Source of the DNA: Psychrobium sp051201665
Lineage (GTDB): Bacteria; Pseudomonadota; Gammaproteobacteria; Enterobacterales; Psychrobiaceae
Length of the DNA stretch: 64,000 nucleotides
Assembly: GCF_051201665.1 (NCBI RefSeq)
Contig: NZ_CP179210.1
Span: 3,720,001-3,784,000, forward strand
Direction of reading: 5' to 3'
This document shows positions 49,553 to 58,899 of this stretch, piece by piece. The notes under the pieces were generated by a model. The model did no database searches and was not told the origin of the DNA. It saw only the letters and a program-made list of their open reading frames with translations. Made by a program: the position numbers and the translations under genes. Position 1 is the stretch's first letter. Every line of letters begins with the position of its first letter.

Positions 49553-52372
49553 CTACAACAGCGCCTCACTTAATAACACGATAAGTTGTTCCGTTAATGT
49601 TTTTGCTTTCAAATGCTGTTGTTGTTTAATCGCTTTTTCAATATCAGCGCCCAAGGTTGCCAATTGAGAAAATTGGAACACGGCGGCGGCGCCTGAAAAG
49701 CGATGGGCTGCTTTTGCTAACTCACTGTAATCGAAGGTTGATAATAATAACTCAAAGTTTTTTCGCTCAGCTTTAAAGGACGCTTTAAAATCTTTTGAAA
49801 TATCAGATGTATCGACTTGAGCCAATTGCTGTGTCTGCTCAGGCACAACTGTTTGACGTAGGTTACGCGCTAATACTTGTACAAAATAGTTACGAACAAT
49901 AGGTTTACTGACGTAGTCATCAAAACCAAGGCGGATGTAGTGTTCTATTTCGTGATTCATTGCGTTTGCCGTCAAGGCTACAATAGGTACCTTAGCACCT
50001 TGTTGACGTAACGCTTTAAAGGCTTCAATACCGTCCATTTCAGGCATCTGAATATCAAGTAGCACCAAGTCTGGCTTGCGTAAATTGTATTTTTTTATCG
50101 CTTGATAACCATTGGCAGCGGTGACGACATTAAGGCCGAGAACTCGTAATAACCGCTCGGTCAGTCGTCTATTATCATCATGATCATCTGCCAATAATAC
50201 GAGACCATTTAATGTCAGATTAGGGTCAAGTCGTTGAGTCACTGCAGGTAATTCTTGCTGCATATAACAAGGCTGCTCAGAGATTGGTAAGCTAAATATA
50301 AACTCACTACCAATGTTTATCTCACTCGCGACATCGATATTGCCATTCATCATAATTGCCAATTGCTGCGATAAACACAAACCAAGTCCAGAGCCACCAA
50401 AACGGCGGCTAATAGAACTATCTCCTTGCGTAAAACGATTAAAAATTTGCGCAAGCTGTTCTTCATTTAAGCCAATACCAGTATCTATTACTTTAAATGA
50501 CACACAATGGGTATCAGCACTAATGATCATGGTTACCCTGCCACGGTAAGTAAATTTAATGGCATTTGAGCATAAGTTAATAAGAATTTGCTTGAGGCGT
50601 AACTCATCTATCATCATTACGAAGGGACTTGATAATTGATTATCAACGACAAAGTCCAATCCTTTCTTTTGTGCTTGTTCTTGAAAAAAGCTACTGACTT
50701 TATCAATGACCTTGTGAATATCGTGCTGCTTTAGTTCTAGTTCGAGTTTGTTTGCTTCAATTCGACTCAGATCAAGCAGATCATTGAGTAGGGTCAATAA
50801 ATGGGTGCTATTGCTGTATATGATTTCAACTTCTTTATGAACAAATTCCGGCTCAACATCACCAGCGATAATCGCTTCAGCCTGTCCTATTACGGCAGTT
50901 AAAGGAGTGCGAAGTTCGTGGCTCATATTAGCTAAAAATTGGTTCTTTGTGGCGTTAGCTTGCTGGACTTCTTCCATTAATAGCTCTAGCTCTTCCGTTC
51001 TTAGTTTTACTTTTTGAGATAAATTACGCTTGAGTTTCGCCTGTGATCGGCTTCGATAAAAGAAGAAACTGATAACAATGAGTAAGATACTGCCAGATAA
51101 CCATAATTGATAACGTTGTTGCGCCTGCTCAAACTCAAAGGTTTGAAGTTTTTCTTTTTGCATTAAATCGTTAACCTGAGCCATTAAACGGTCTGCGTTC
51201 GATTTAGCACGATATATTGTCATTTTTGCAGTGGCTTGCTCTCGCCCATTTTCATTATATTTAGCCAGTGAATTTCGTAATGTATTAACGGCATTATGCG
51301 TCTCCCCTTTCGACGCTAAAATGAGTGCATAGAGCGCACTGTTATGCATTTGTCTTTCAGGATTTGTGCTTTCAATGGCGAGTTGTTGGGATTTTTCAAT
51401 AAATTTAACAGCGGAGTCATGATTAGCGCGATAATAATTTACTTTAGCAAGCGCATAATAGGCGCCAGAAACAGCGTCAGTATTGTCAGTTTTCTCTCCG
51501 AGCGCTATCGATTCTTTTGCATGACGCTCGCTCTTTTCGATCTTATGCAAATCCAAATAAACATTTGCAAGACTATTCGCAGCAAAAGCGACTTGAAATT
51601 CATTATCTTGCGCTTTCAAAGCGACATAGGCTCTATTAATGAATTCAAGAGCAGTCTCGAATTGACCAGCGCCTTGAAAAGAGCGCCCATACTCTAAATA
51701 TCCGCGTGCTAGTCTTTCAGGTCGATCCATCGTTTTTAGTTTTTTTATGACACTCGAAAAAATCGATATAGCGGTTTCGTACTGTTGTAAACGATTGTAA
51801 AGAATAGCAATATTTTGTTGAACATCAATACTATCTAATGCACTTCCCACATTACTATATATTTCAGCCGCCTCTTCAAATTGCTTCACCGCTGACTCAA
51901 AATCATGAACAGCAGTCGTTGCCAAAGCCATATTATTTAGAACATGTGCTTGTTCAATCTTTTGATTAGTTTCTCGAAAATAGTCGAGTGAAAGTTGATA
52001 GTGCTGCATCGCATTTAATACATCATTTTTGAAAAAGTAGAGGATCCCTACAAATTTACTGGCGCGTGCCTCTTGCTCACGCAATCCATATTGCTGTGAC
52101 AATGCTAATGCTCGATGCGCATTGTTTAATGCTCTTTTAGGCTGAGAGTTCGAATTATGAAGCTTTGCTAACGTACTATGTCCATGCACGTGTTCAATAG
52201 GCGTTAGGGTGACGTTCTCAATTATCTCCAGAGCTTGCTCAATAGCGTGTGCTTTATCGCTAGATTGTAGCAATGTATTAAATCGCGTCTCATTTTCAGT
52301 GTTAGCAGATGCTAACGACGAAAAAAATCCCCCTAACACCGCTATAAAAATTAATTTAGCAAACCGTTCCAC
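49553..52372 (-). CDS. TPR-containing hybrid sensor histidine kinase with receiver and Hpt domains
   Basis: 939 residues. A signal peptide (about 1-23, ending SLASA) exports a periplasmic TPR region (about 40-390; repeats such as AHVLNNMALATTAVHDFESA). One membrane helix lies near 415-437. The cytoplasmic part has a coiled coil, HisKA with MSHELRTPLTAVIGQ (His about 485), HATPase with NLCSNAIKFTY, DTGIGL and GSGLGL, a receiver with LADDHDDNRR and the phospho-acceptor in LLDIQMPEMDG (about 771), and an Hpt domain with AAHRFSGAAAVF (His about 889). It is a complete phosphorelay protein lacking only a DNA-binding output. No response regulator is adjacent; its signal is unknown. Confidence 0.92.
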   Translation of the reverse strand: MERFAKLIFIAVLGGFFSSLASANTENETRFNTLLQSSDKAHAIEQALEIIENVTLTPIEHVHGHSTLAKLHNSNSQPKRALNNAHRALALSQQYGLREQEARASKFVGILYFFKNDVLNAMQHYQLSLDYFRETNQKIEQAHVLNNMALATTAVHDFESAVKQFEEAAEIYSNVGSALDSIDVQQNIAILYNRLQQYETAISIFSSVIKKLKTMDRPERLARGYLEYGRSFQGAGQFETALEFINRAYVALKAQDNEFQVAFAANSLANVYLDLHKIEKSERHAKESIALGEKTDNTDAVSGAYYALAKVNYYRANHDSAVKFIEKSQQLAIESTNPERQMHNSALYALILASKGETHNAVNTLRNSLAKYNENGREQATAKMTIYRAKSNADRLMAQVNDLMQKEKLQTFEFEQAQQRYQLWLSGSILLIVISFFFYRSRSQAKLKRNLSQKVKLRTEELELLMEEVQQANATKNQFLANMSHELRTPLTAVIGQAEAIIAGDVEPEFVHKEVEIIYSNSTHLLTLLNDLLDLSRIEANKLELELKQHDIHKVIDKVSSFFQEQAQKKGLDFVVDNQLSSPFVMMIDELRLKQILINLCSNAIKFTYRGRVTMIISADTHCVSFKVIDTGIGLNEEQLAQIFNRFTQGDSSISRRFGGSGLGLCLSQQLAIMMNGNIDVASEINIGSEFIFSLPISEQPCYMQQELPAVTQRLDPNLTLNGLVLLADDHDDNRRLTERLLRVLGLNVVTAANGYQAIKKYNLRKPDLVLLDIQMPEMDGIEAFKALRQQGAKVPIVALTANAMNHEIEHYIRLGFDDYVSKPIVRNYFVQVLARNLRQTVVPEQTQQLAQVDTSDISKDFKASFKAERKNFELLLSTFDYSELAKAAHRFSGAAAVFQFSQLATLGADIEKAIKQQQHLKAKTLTEQLIVLLSEALL

Positions 52373-52406
52373 AATAATTCCCTTTATTCATACTATTCGT
52401 TGCTGA

Positions 52407-53888
52407 TTACTGCGTTTTGACTCGTTCAACAGCGGTTAACCACTGTTGATACAAGCCATTTCGTTGCGTCGCTAACATGGTTGGTGTAAATAGCTTATCT
52501 TGATGCCACAACTTAGATATTTGAGACAATGAATCAAAGATGCCAGCTTGAAGGCCTGCTAAATACGCGCAACCTAACGCGGTTGTTTCCATAATGCTAC
52601 AGCGACTAATATTAGCCCCTAAAATGTCAGCGAGGAACTGCATTGTCCAATCATTCTGACTCATCCCACCATCAATTTGCAGCGACGTAGGTCTGACACC
52701 ATCCGACTCCATCGCTTTTTGCAAATCTTTAGTTTGGTAACAAACCGACTGTAAGCCCGCGCTCACAATCTCTTTGATGCCTGAGTCTCGCGTTAAGCCA
52801 ACAATTGCACCGCGTGCATTAGGATCCCAAAAGGGCGCCCCAAGACCTGTGAATGCAGGCACTAAAAATACCCCATGATCGATAGGCGTTTTTTCTGCAA
52901 TGGCTTGGGTTTCACTGGCATCTTTTATAAATTCTAGACCATCTCGCAACCATTGCACGGTTGCCCCCGCCATAAATATACTACCTTCCAGTGCGTAAGT
53001 TGTTTTGCCATTTAAACGATAGGCTACGGTTGATAGTAAACGATTCGTCGATTGAATCGCTTTATCACCCGTATTGAGCATTAAAAAACAACCTGTACCG
53101 TAAGTGCTTTTCGCCATCCCTTTTTCAAAACAAGTTTGTCCAAATAACGCCGCTTGTTGATCGCCAATCATCGCTGTTATAGGAATCGCCTGACCTAAAA
53201 TAGTTGGATCTGTTACGCCGAAATCATCTGCACTGTCCTTAACTTCGGGTAGAATAGCTTTTGGAATGTTGAATAACGCCAGTAGTTCGTCATCCCAACA
53301 TTGGTCATGAATATTAAAGAGTAGCGTACGAGAAGCATTAGTGGCATCAGTTGCGTGTTGGTGTCCTTGGGTAAGATGCCAGAGCAAAAAGGTGTCAATG
53401 GTGCCAAACGCTAACTCGCCACGTTCAGCGCGTTTACGTGCTCCTTCTACGTGATCTAAAACCCATTGTAACTTACTCGCACTAAAATAGGGATCAAGTA
53501 GCAAACCAGTCTTAGCGGATACAGTCGCTTCATAGCCTTGCTCAACTAATTCTCGGCATTTTTCGCCAGTCCTTCGATCTTGCCAAACAATAGCGTTATA
53601 GATAGCTTCGCCAGTATTTTTATCCCACACCACCGTTGTTTCACGCTGGTTAGTAATTCCAACACACCTAACATCACAAGCGTCAACTTGCGACTTTGCC
53701 ATGACATCTTTTGCACAGTGCACCACAGTCGTTAGAATATCGTTAGGCTTATGCTCTACCCAGCCATCTTGAGGGAAGTGTTGCTCAAATTCAGTTTGCG
53801 ATTTAGCAACAACCTTACCTTGGTCGTCAAATAGCACCGCGCGAGAACTCGTTGTTCCCTGATCGATTGAGAGGATAAAATTAGGCAT
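52407..53888 (-). CDS. glpK: Glycerol kinase
   Basis: 493 residues, the usual length. It phosphorylates glycerol to sn-glycerol 3-phosphate. Matches include LSIDQGTTSSRAVLFD at the start, ITNQRETTVVWDKNTGE, NAIVWQDRRT, LLFNIHDQCWDDELL, GDQQAALFGQTCFEKG, TYGTGCFLMLNTG, GAPFWDPNARGAIVGLTR and LQIDGGMSQNDW. No glpF, glpD or glpR is adjacent. The 649 bp upstream hold a MITE, a DUF1761 remnant and the trhO terminator. Confidence 0.97.
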   Translation of the reverse strand: MPNFILSIDQGTTSSRAVLFDDQGKVVAKSQTEFEQHFPQDGWVEHKPNDILTTVVHCAKDVMAKSQVDACDVRCVGITNQRETTVVWDKNTGEAIYNAIVWQDRRTGEKCRELVEQGYEATVSAKTGLLLDPYFSASKLQWVLDHVEGARKRAERGELAFGTIDTFLLWHLTQGHQHATDATNASRTLLFNIHDQCWDDELLALFNIPKAILPEVKDSADDFGVTDPTILGQAIPITAMIGDQQAALFGQTCFEKGMAKSTYGTGCFLMLNTGDKAIQSTNRLLSTVAYRLNGKTTYALEGSIFMAGATVQWLRDGLEFIKDASETQAIAEKTPIDHGVFLVPAFTGLGAPFWDPNARGAIVGLTRDSGIKEIVSAGLQSVCYQTKDLQKAMESDGVRPTSLQIDGGMSQNDWTMQFLADILGANISRCSIMETTALGCAYLAGLQAGIFDSLSQISKLWHQDKLFTPTMLATQRNGLYQQWLTAVERVKTQ

Positions 53889-54068
53889 ATCAGTGACATA
53901 GTAATTAATAAGAACGACGTATTACTTTACCATGCATTCTTAGGGTTGTCCGAGAAAATCAGTACTAAAAATAGGCTGAATAGAAGACAATTAACTCTCA
54001 TTTAAAACAGCGAATTATTTGAACTTATCGCATCAGTCAACCAATTCAATATCTAAGCTTTAGAGTAA

Positions 54069-54225
54069 TACCAATTGCATTAAATATTTGCCCACTTGTA
54101 CTTGTTAAAATTAACTAAAATGGCGTTGCTCTCAATCCTAATAGCCAGCTATTAGTCAATCGAGCGCCTTGTTTTAGCTGATTTTCTCTACGCACAACAA
54201 GATCACTTACTTAATGCAATTGGTA
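54069..54225 (-). mobile_element. MITE family A, copy 5
   Basis: 157 bp with standard termini. The flanks are TAA on the left and TCA on the right, the only copy without a matching duplication, so one base has mutated or a recombination joined two copies. Confidence 0.92.
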
Positions 54226-54309
54226 TCACAATCAATAAAACGGCAGCGACGCAAGATCGTCCCACTAAAACTGCATTTATTGAAAATTCAACCATCGAAT
54301 TCGAGGGCA

Positions 54310-54472
54310 ATCAATCAAATTCGGGCTATTAGTTGGCGTTGGTTTTGTCGCAGCCAGTTTTGGCATCAACTACCAATTTAGTAATAAAAGTTTTCGCTTA
54401 TTGCTGATAGACGCAGGTTATCACTGTAGTCAATTTGTTATCTACGCCATAATTTTAGGATTGTGGCATTAA
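54310..54472 (+). pseudogene. C-terminal remnant of a DUF1761 membrane protein
   Basis: One frame reads KFGLLVGVGFVAASFGINYQ, then FSNKSFRLLLIDAGYHCSQF and VIYAIILGLWH, then a stop. This is the end of the DUF1761 family (pattern GLLVGLGFVATS, INAGYH, GLILGLW). Sequence upstream in the same frame has no start and no similarity. The remnant lies 85 bp right of MITE copy 5. The rest of 53889-54537 shows nothing. Confidence 0.75.
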
Positions 54473-54482
54473 CTAAAACTAA

Positions 54483-54509
54483 AAAGCCCTCACTTCAAAT
54501 GAGGGCTTT
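54483..54509 (-). terminator. Terminator of trhO
   Basis: AAAGCCCTCA, loop CTTCAAA, TGAGGGCTTT. On the minus strand it is followed by TTAGTTTTAG and lies 28 bp past the trhO stop. Confidence 0.92.
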
Positions 54510-54537
54510 AAATGGCAATCAACACTAAATATCTCTA

Positions 54538-55524
54538 TTAAGCATTATTTTTCTCTTGTGCCGCTTTTTTAATGGCAACTTTTTGCTCACGGCGATCATT
54601 GATAATGTTTTTCACATCGCCACCGATATGATTTTCACCGCGCTGTTCTGCTAATTGAATTTGGCGCTCACGTTCTGCAAAACGAGCACGTTGCTCATCA
54701 GTCACTTGGTCATGACAGCGATGACAGCTTACGCCTTTGACGTAATGTTCGCTTTTCATTTCTTCTTCCGTTAACGGGAAACGACAAGCAAAACATTGAT
54801 CATATTGACCTTGTTCTAAATCGTGATTTACGGCAACACGGCCATCAAAGACGAAACACTCGCCTTCCCACATTGACTCTTCTTTTGGCACATCTTCAAG
54901 ATATTGTAGGATACCGCCTTCAAGGTGGTAAACTTCTTCAAAGCCTTGTTCTTTCATATAAGCAGTTGATTTTTCACAGCGAATACCACCAGTACAAAAC
55001 ATAGCAACTTTCTTGTGCTTCGTATTATCTAGATTCTCTTTTACATACTGCGGAAATTCGCGGAAAGTTTCAGTATTAGGATCAAGTGCGCCTTTAAAAG
55101 TACCAATTTCAACTTCGTAGTCATTACGCGTATCAACTAATACAACCTCAGGATCAGAAATCAACGCATTCCAATCTTGTGGCTTAACGTAAGTACCAAC
55201 CACGTGATTCGGATCGATACCCTCAACACCCATGGTTACAATCTCTTTTTTGAGTTTAACCTTGGTACGTTGAAATGGATTTTCATCGTTATAAGACACT
55301 TTATTTGAAATAGGATTTAAACGCTCATCGCTATGCAGGAAGTTAACCACCGCTTCTATTCCAGCTTCAGGGCCTGCGATAGTCCCGTTAATGCCTTCTA
55401 ACGCTAATAACAGCGTACCGCGAACATCATTCGCTTCCATTATCGCTAATAAAGGCTCACGAATAGCTTCAAAGTTTTCTAAGCGCACAAATTTGTACAT
55501 GGCGCATACATGTATTTTTGACAT
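54538..55524 (-). CDS. trhO: tRNA uridine(34) hydroxylase TrhO
   Basis: 328 residues. TrhO (YceA) makes 5-hydroxyuridine at the wobble position of tRNAs using oxygen. An N-terminal ACP-like domain (LALEGINGTIAGPEAGIE) is followed by a rhodanese domain with the active-site loop MFCTGGIRCEKSTAYM, and a C-terminal zinc-binding segment (CFACRFPLTEEEMKSEHYVKG, with CHRCHDQVTDEQ). A long basic C-terminal helix ends it. The upstream gap to selO (55525-55974) contains a dispersed repeat and no gene. Confidence 0.95.
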   Translation of the reverse strand: MSKIHVCAMYKFVRLENFEAIREPLLAIMEANDVRGTLLLALEGINGTIAGPEAGIEAVVNFLHSDERLNPISNKVSYNDENPFQRTKVKLKKEIVTMGVEGIDPNHVVGTYVKPQDWNALISDPEVVLVDTRNDYEVEIGTFKGALDPNTETFREFPQYVKENLDNTKHKKVAMFCTGGIRCEKSTAYMKEQGFEEVYHLEGGILQYLEDVPKEESMWEGECFVFDGRVAVNHDLEQGQYDQCFACRFPLTEEEMKSEHYVKGVSCHRCHDQVTDEQRARFAERERQIQLAEQRGENHIGGDVKNIINDRREQKVAIKKAAQEKNNA

Positions 55525-55676
55525 ATTTTATTTCCCATTGAACGAGCTGGATCGTAAATCCAGTGCTGTAGACATTCGTAATTCATTCACGAACAACATA
55601 ATTATTACAACTAACGGTTAAGGCTAATTGCCTTTAGTCCCGTTATTAGATGCCTTCAAGAATATTTATGTTAGGG

Positions 55677-55827
55677 AAAAAATCATGGATGATTTTTTAG
55701 ATTTTTGCGCATGGATGCGCATAAAAATCGGCCCGTAAAGACAGAAATATTTTTGAAGATAAGCAGCTAATCTTCGGGTCGCCTTTCTTTTGGTTACTTT
55801 TATTTGGCGAAGCAAAGAAAAGTAACT
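55677..55827 (-). repeat. Dispersed repeat, short form, with hairpins
   Basis: 55776-55801 is the reverse complement of 5543-5568 (26 bp identical). On the minus strand the order is CAGTTACTTTTCTT, then GCTTCGCC, then AAAAGTAACC and CAAAAGAAAGGCGACCC, the same outer arms as the 5.4 kb copy but without its inserted hairpins. Adjacent are two more perfect hairpins with ATGGAT centres, at 55677-55698 and 55706-55721. Confidence 0.7.
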
Positions 55828-55974
55828 GGTGTGCAATAGAATCATCAAACGTTTCATGCTACCCGTCAAAGCACACCAAAAAATCAAACAGCGACAGGAC
55901 CTTCGAATTGCGGCGCGCAGTATAGCAAATCTAATCAGCCACAGACAAACTTTAGACTAAAATTGAGAGCCAAC

Positions 55975-57597
55975 TTACGAACTACACGACAACATCGAAC
56001 AACCTACTTTATTCCTCGCCCAATCAGGACGTTTCTTTGCATAATCTTCAAATTCTGGTTGTTCATCGTAAGGATGACGTAACAATTTCTGCAGGCGATG
56101 AATTTCACTATAGTCGCCTTGCTGGGCAGCATCGATGGCCTGTTGCGATAGGTAGTTTCGCAGAACATATTTAGGATTAACGCGATTCATTTGGCTGACT
56201 CTTAACTCATCAGTGCGATTTTCTTTAGAAACTCGATTTTTCCATTTAACAAGCCAAGCGGACATTTGTGATAAATAAGTGTCACTCAACTCATCTTGCT
56301 CATAATAGGCGCTGTGCAGTGTCGGGAGCCATGTAGATGAATCACTTAAGTCATGTGATAAATCTAACTGAGCAAGCTTGCGATAGAATATACTCATATC
56401 AGTTTCAACCAAGCTAAGTATCGCTTCAAGAGATTCAAACAGCGTTAAATCTTCAGCCTCTTGATAGCTTTCTAATCCCAGTTTTTGTGCCATCATCTCG
56501 CGCCAACCAAGCTGATAATCATCAGCAAACTGATTTAACAGTGCTTCAAGGGGCTGTGCCTCTTCCACCAACGGGTAAATCGCGTTAGCGAGTTGGAATA
56601 AATTCCACTGCGCAATCTCACCTTGGGTGCCAAAACGATAGCGTTTATGTTGTCTATCGGTCGTATTGGGGGTGAAGTTAACATCAAAATCATCTATCCA
56701 GCCATAAGGGCCATAATCGATAGTTTCACCGACAATCGACATATTATCGGTATTCATTACCCCATGCACGAAACCAACTCGCTGCCAGCCAATGACCATT
56801 TTGCAGGTACGTTGACATACTTCTTCAAACCAACGTAAATAGGTTTCCTTTTCGATGGCTTCATCTTGCGACGATTCTCGTTTCTCAAGTAGATGGGGAA
56901 AATCAGCAGCGATGGTGTGATCGGCTAATGCCTTTAACAGTTCAGTATCTTGCCTAAAAGCGGGAAGTTGAAAGTGACCAAAGCGGGTAAATGATGACGA
57001 TACTCGGCACACCACAGCACCTGGCTCTAACGCTGCATTACCGTTATACATTATGTCACGCATGACGTCTTCACCCGTCAAACTCAGCGATAAGGCTTTG
57101 GTGGTTGCTATACCTAGATGCTCCATCGCTTGGCTACATAAAAACTCACGTACTGAGCTACGTAATACCGCTAAACCATCACCGCTGCGAGAATATGGCG
57201 TAATACCCGCTCCTTTGAGTTGTAAAATACGATGCTCGCCTTCTGGCGTTACCAACTCGCCCAAGTTGATGGCACGACCATCACCAAGTTGTCCAGCCCA
57301 GTTCCCAAACTGATGCCCACCATAATTCATTGCATAAGGGGCCATGCCGTCTAAAATCGCATTCCCTGCAACTACGTCGCTAAATAGCGGGTCGCTGAGA
57401 TCGTTATCTTCAAATCCGAGTTCATTAGCAAGTGCTTCATCAATAGCAATAATCTTAGGCGCTGCGACCTTGGTGGGCATGACAAAAGAGTAGGCCGCGT
57501 TATATACCTGACGCGTAAACTTTTCTGCTTCTTGATCGGCTGGCAAGTTATTCACAAAACGGTTATCAAAGGTGAATTTCGATTGAAGTAATGGCAC
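55975..57597 (-). CDS. selO: Protein adenylyltransferase SelO
   Basis: 540 residues. SelO is a pseudokinase-fold enzyme that transfers AMP to proteins and protects against oxidative stress. Conserved blocks are NYGGHQFGNWAGQLGDGRAI, QLKGAGITPYSRSGDG, HGVMNTDNMSIVGETIDYGP and YGWIDDFD. The C-terminus ends with GCSMLSCSS, where the last conserved cysteines can form a regulatory disulfide (in eukaryotes one is selenocysteine). It is divergent from the drug/metabolite transporter. Confidence 0.95.
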   Translation of the reverse strand: MPLLQSKFTFDNRFVNNLPADQEAEKFTRQVYNAAYSFVMPTKVAAPKIIAIDEALANELGFEDNDLSDPLFSDVVAGNAILDGMAPYAMNYGGHQFGNWAGQLGDGRAINLGELVTPEGEHRILQLKGAGITPYSRSGDGLAVLRSSVREFLCSQAMEHLGIATTKALSLSLTGEDVMRDIMYNGNAALEPGAVVCRVSSSFTRFGHFQLPAFRQDTELLKALADHTIAADFPHLLEKRESSQDEAIEKETYLRWFEEVCQRTCKMVIGWQRVGFVHGVMNTDNMSIVGETIDYGPYGWIDDFDVNFTPNTTDRQHKRYRFGTQGEIAQWNLFQLANAIYPLVEEAQPLEALLNQFADDYQLGWREMMAQKLGLESYQEAEDLTLFESLEAILSLVETDMSIFYRKLAQLDLSHDLSDSSTWLPTLHSAYYEQDELSDTYLSQMSAWLVKWKNRVSKENRTDELRVSQMNRVNPKYVLRNYLSQQAIDAAQQGDYSEIHRLQKLLRHPYDEQPEFEDYAKKRPDWARNKVGCSMLSCSS

Positions 57598-57883
57598 GTG
57601 ATTCTCGATAAATTACAAATTAGTGCCATTAGTATACCTATTAATGTGTGCTGAAAAATCCGTAAAATAATTGGGGATAAAATTTATAAAAAAATTCAAT
57701 ACCCCCTAATTGACTTTATTTTAATCACCCTGCACTATGGATTCATTAATCTATGAAATTATTACCAAAACAATGAAACCATCTATCGCTTTTACATCGC
57801 TAATCAATTCATGCTGGCTATCAGTCAGTGTGGTGATGTGTATGTATAAGCGACTTGATTAGTTTCCATAATATTTTATTCAA

Positions 57884-57916
57884 GCCGCAGCCTACCTACT
57901 GCGGCTTAATTTTTGT
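57884..57916 (+). terminator. Terminator-like hairpin in the leader of the EamA gene
   Basis: AAGCCGCAG, loop of about eight bases, CTGCGGCTT, then AATTTTTG. It lies 57 bp upstream of the transporter start in a 375 bp gap (57598-57972) that otherwise shows no gene. It could be an attenuator or end a small RNA. Confidence 0.65.
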
Positions 57917-57972
57917 TTCCACATCAATGCTCCAGACAGTTAGGCTTCGATAACAAAAGGAAGCCACCCATT

Positions 57973-58860
57973 ATGAAAGTACCTATTTGCTATCTCATTG
58001 TCATTGCTATTTGGTCGACAACACCGCTGGGCATTGTGTGGAGTAGCGAAAGCGTGTCGCCGACTATGGCAGTTATGTTACGAATGATAATAGCCGCAGT
58101 ATTAGGCACTGCAATTTTAGTCATTTTTCGCATAAAACTGCCTGTTTCAAACACCGCATTTAGACTCTATGGTTATTCAACGCTCGGCTTGTTTGGCGGA
58201 ATGACTTGCGGCTATATGGCATCAACTTATGTGACTTCTGGCTTTATGTCGTTGGTATTTGGTTTGTCACCAATTTTTACAGGGTTACTAGCACGCAGAA
58301 TACTTGATGAGCCAGCCTTTGATAACAGTAAAAAACTGGCGATGATGGTTTGTTTAGCAGGTTTAGCCATTGTCTGCTGGGACAAAATCTCATTAAGCGG
58401 TGATAGCTATATAGGTATCTTATTGCTGTTAGTTGCGATGTTCTTTTTTAGCCTCAGCGGTGTATTGGTTAAAAGTGTCAACATTAGTATTCATCCATTG
58501 GCGACAACACTCGGCACGTTGTATTTTTCACTGCCATTATTTTTCATCGCTTGGCTGATTACTGATGGGCAGTTAAATGCCCATCAGTGGAGTGTTCGTT
58601 CGTTAGCATCCATTGCTTACCTTGGTATCTTTGGTTCATTAATAGGATTGATTGCTTATTTCTTTGTATTGCAACGATTAGCCACCAGCACTGTTGCATT
58701 ATCAACGTTAATAACGCCCAGCTTTGCCATCGCGTTAGGCGCAATTTTTAACAATGAGCGGATCAGTCATCAGCTGGTTATGGGCGCTTTATTAATTACC
58801 CTTGGGTTGGGAATTTACTTTTGGGGTAAACGATTTTCATTGCAACGTATTAAGTTGTAG
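57973..58860 (+). CDS. EamA family (drug/metabolite) transporter
   Basis: 295 residues from ATG 57973. Ten membrane helices in two EamA repeats: YLIVIAIWSTTPLGIVWSSE at the start of the first, and LVAMFFFSLSGVLVKSVNIS at the start of the second. The conserved GxxxxALxF-like helix is FGLSPIFTGLLARRI. It probably exports or imports an amino acid-like or nucleotide-like metabolite; the substrate is not predictable. GGAAG lies about ten bases upstream of the start. A terminator-like hairpin precedes it. Confidence 0.88.
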   Translation: MKVPICYLIVIAIWSTTPLGIVWSSESVSPTMAVMLRMIIAAVLGTAILVIFRIKLPVSNTAFRLYGYSTLGLFGGMTCGYMASTYVTSGFMSLVFGLSPIFTGLLARRILDEPAFDNSKKLAMMVCLAGLAIVCWDKISLSGDSYIGILLLLVAMFFFSLSGVLVKSVNISIHPLATTLGTLYFSLPLFFIAWLITDGQLNAHQWSVRSLASIAYLGIFGSLIGLIAYFFVLQRLATSTVALSTLITPSFAIALGAIFNNERISHQLVMGALLITLGLGIYFWGKRFSLQRIKL

Positions 58861-58899
58861 CGCATCATTCCTAACAATTTACTTGTGTTAGGAATGATT

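Noticed and set aside
57737..57920. A possible small gene starting at ATG 57737 ahead of the leader hairpin
   Set aside because: On careful codon counting the frame does not stop before the hairpin and runs on through it; no ribosome site and no protein-like composition.
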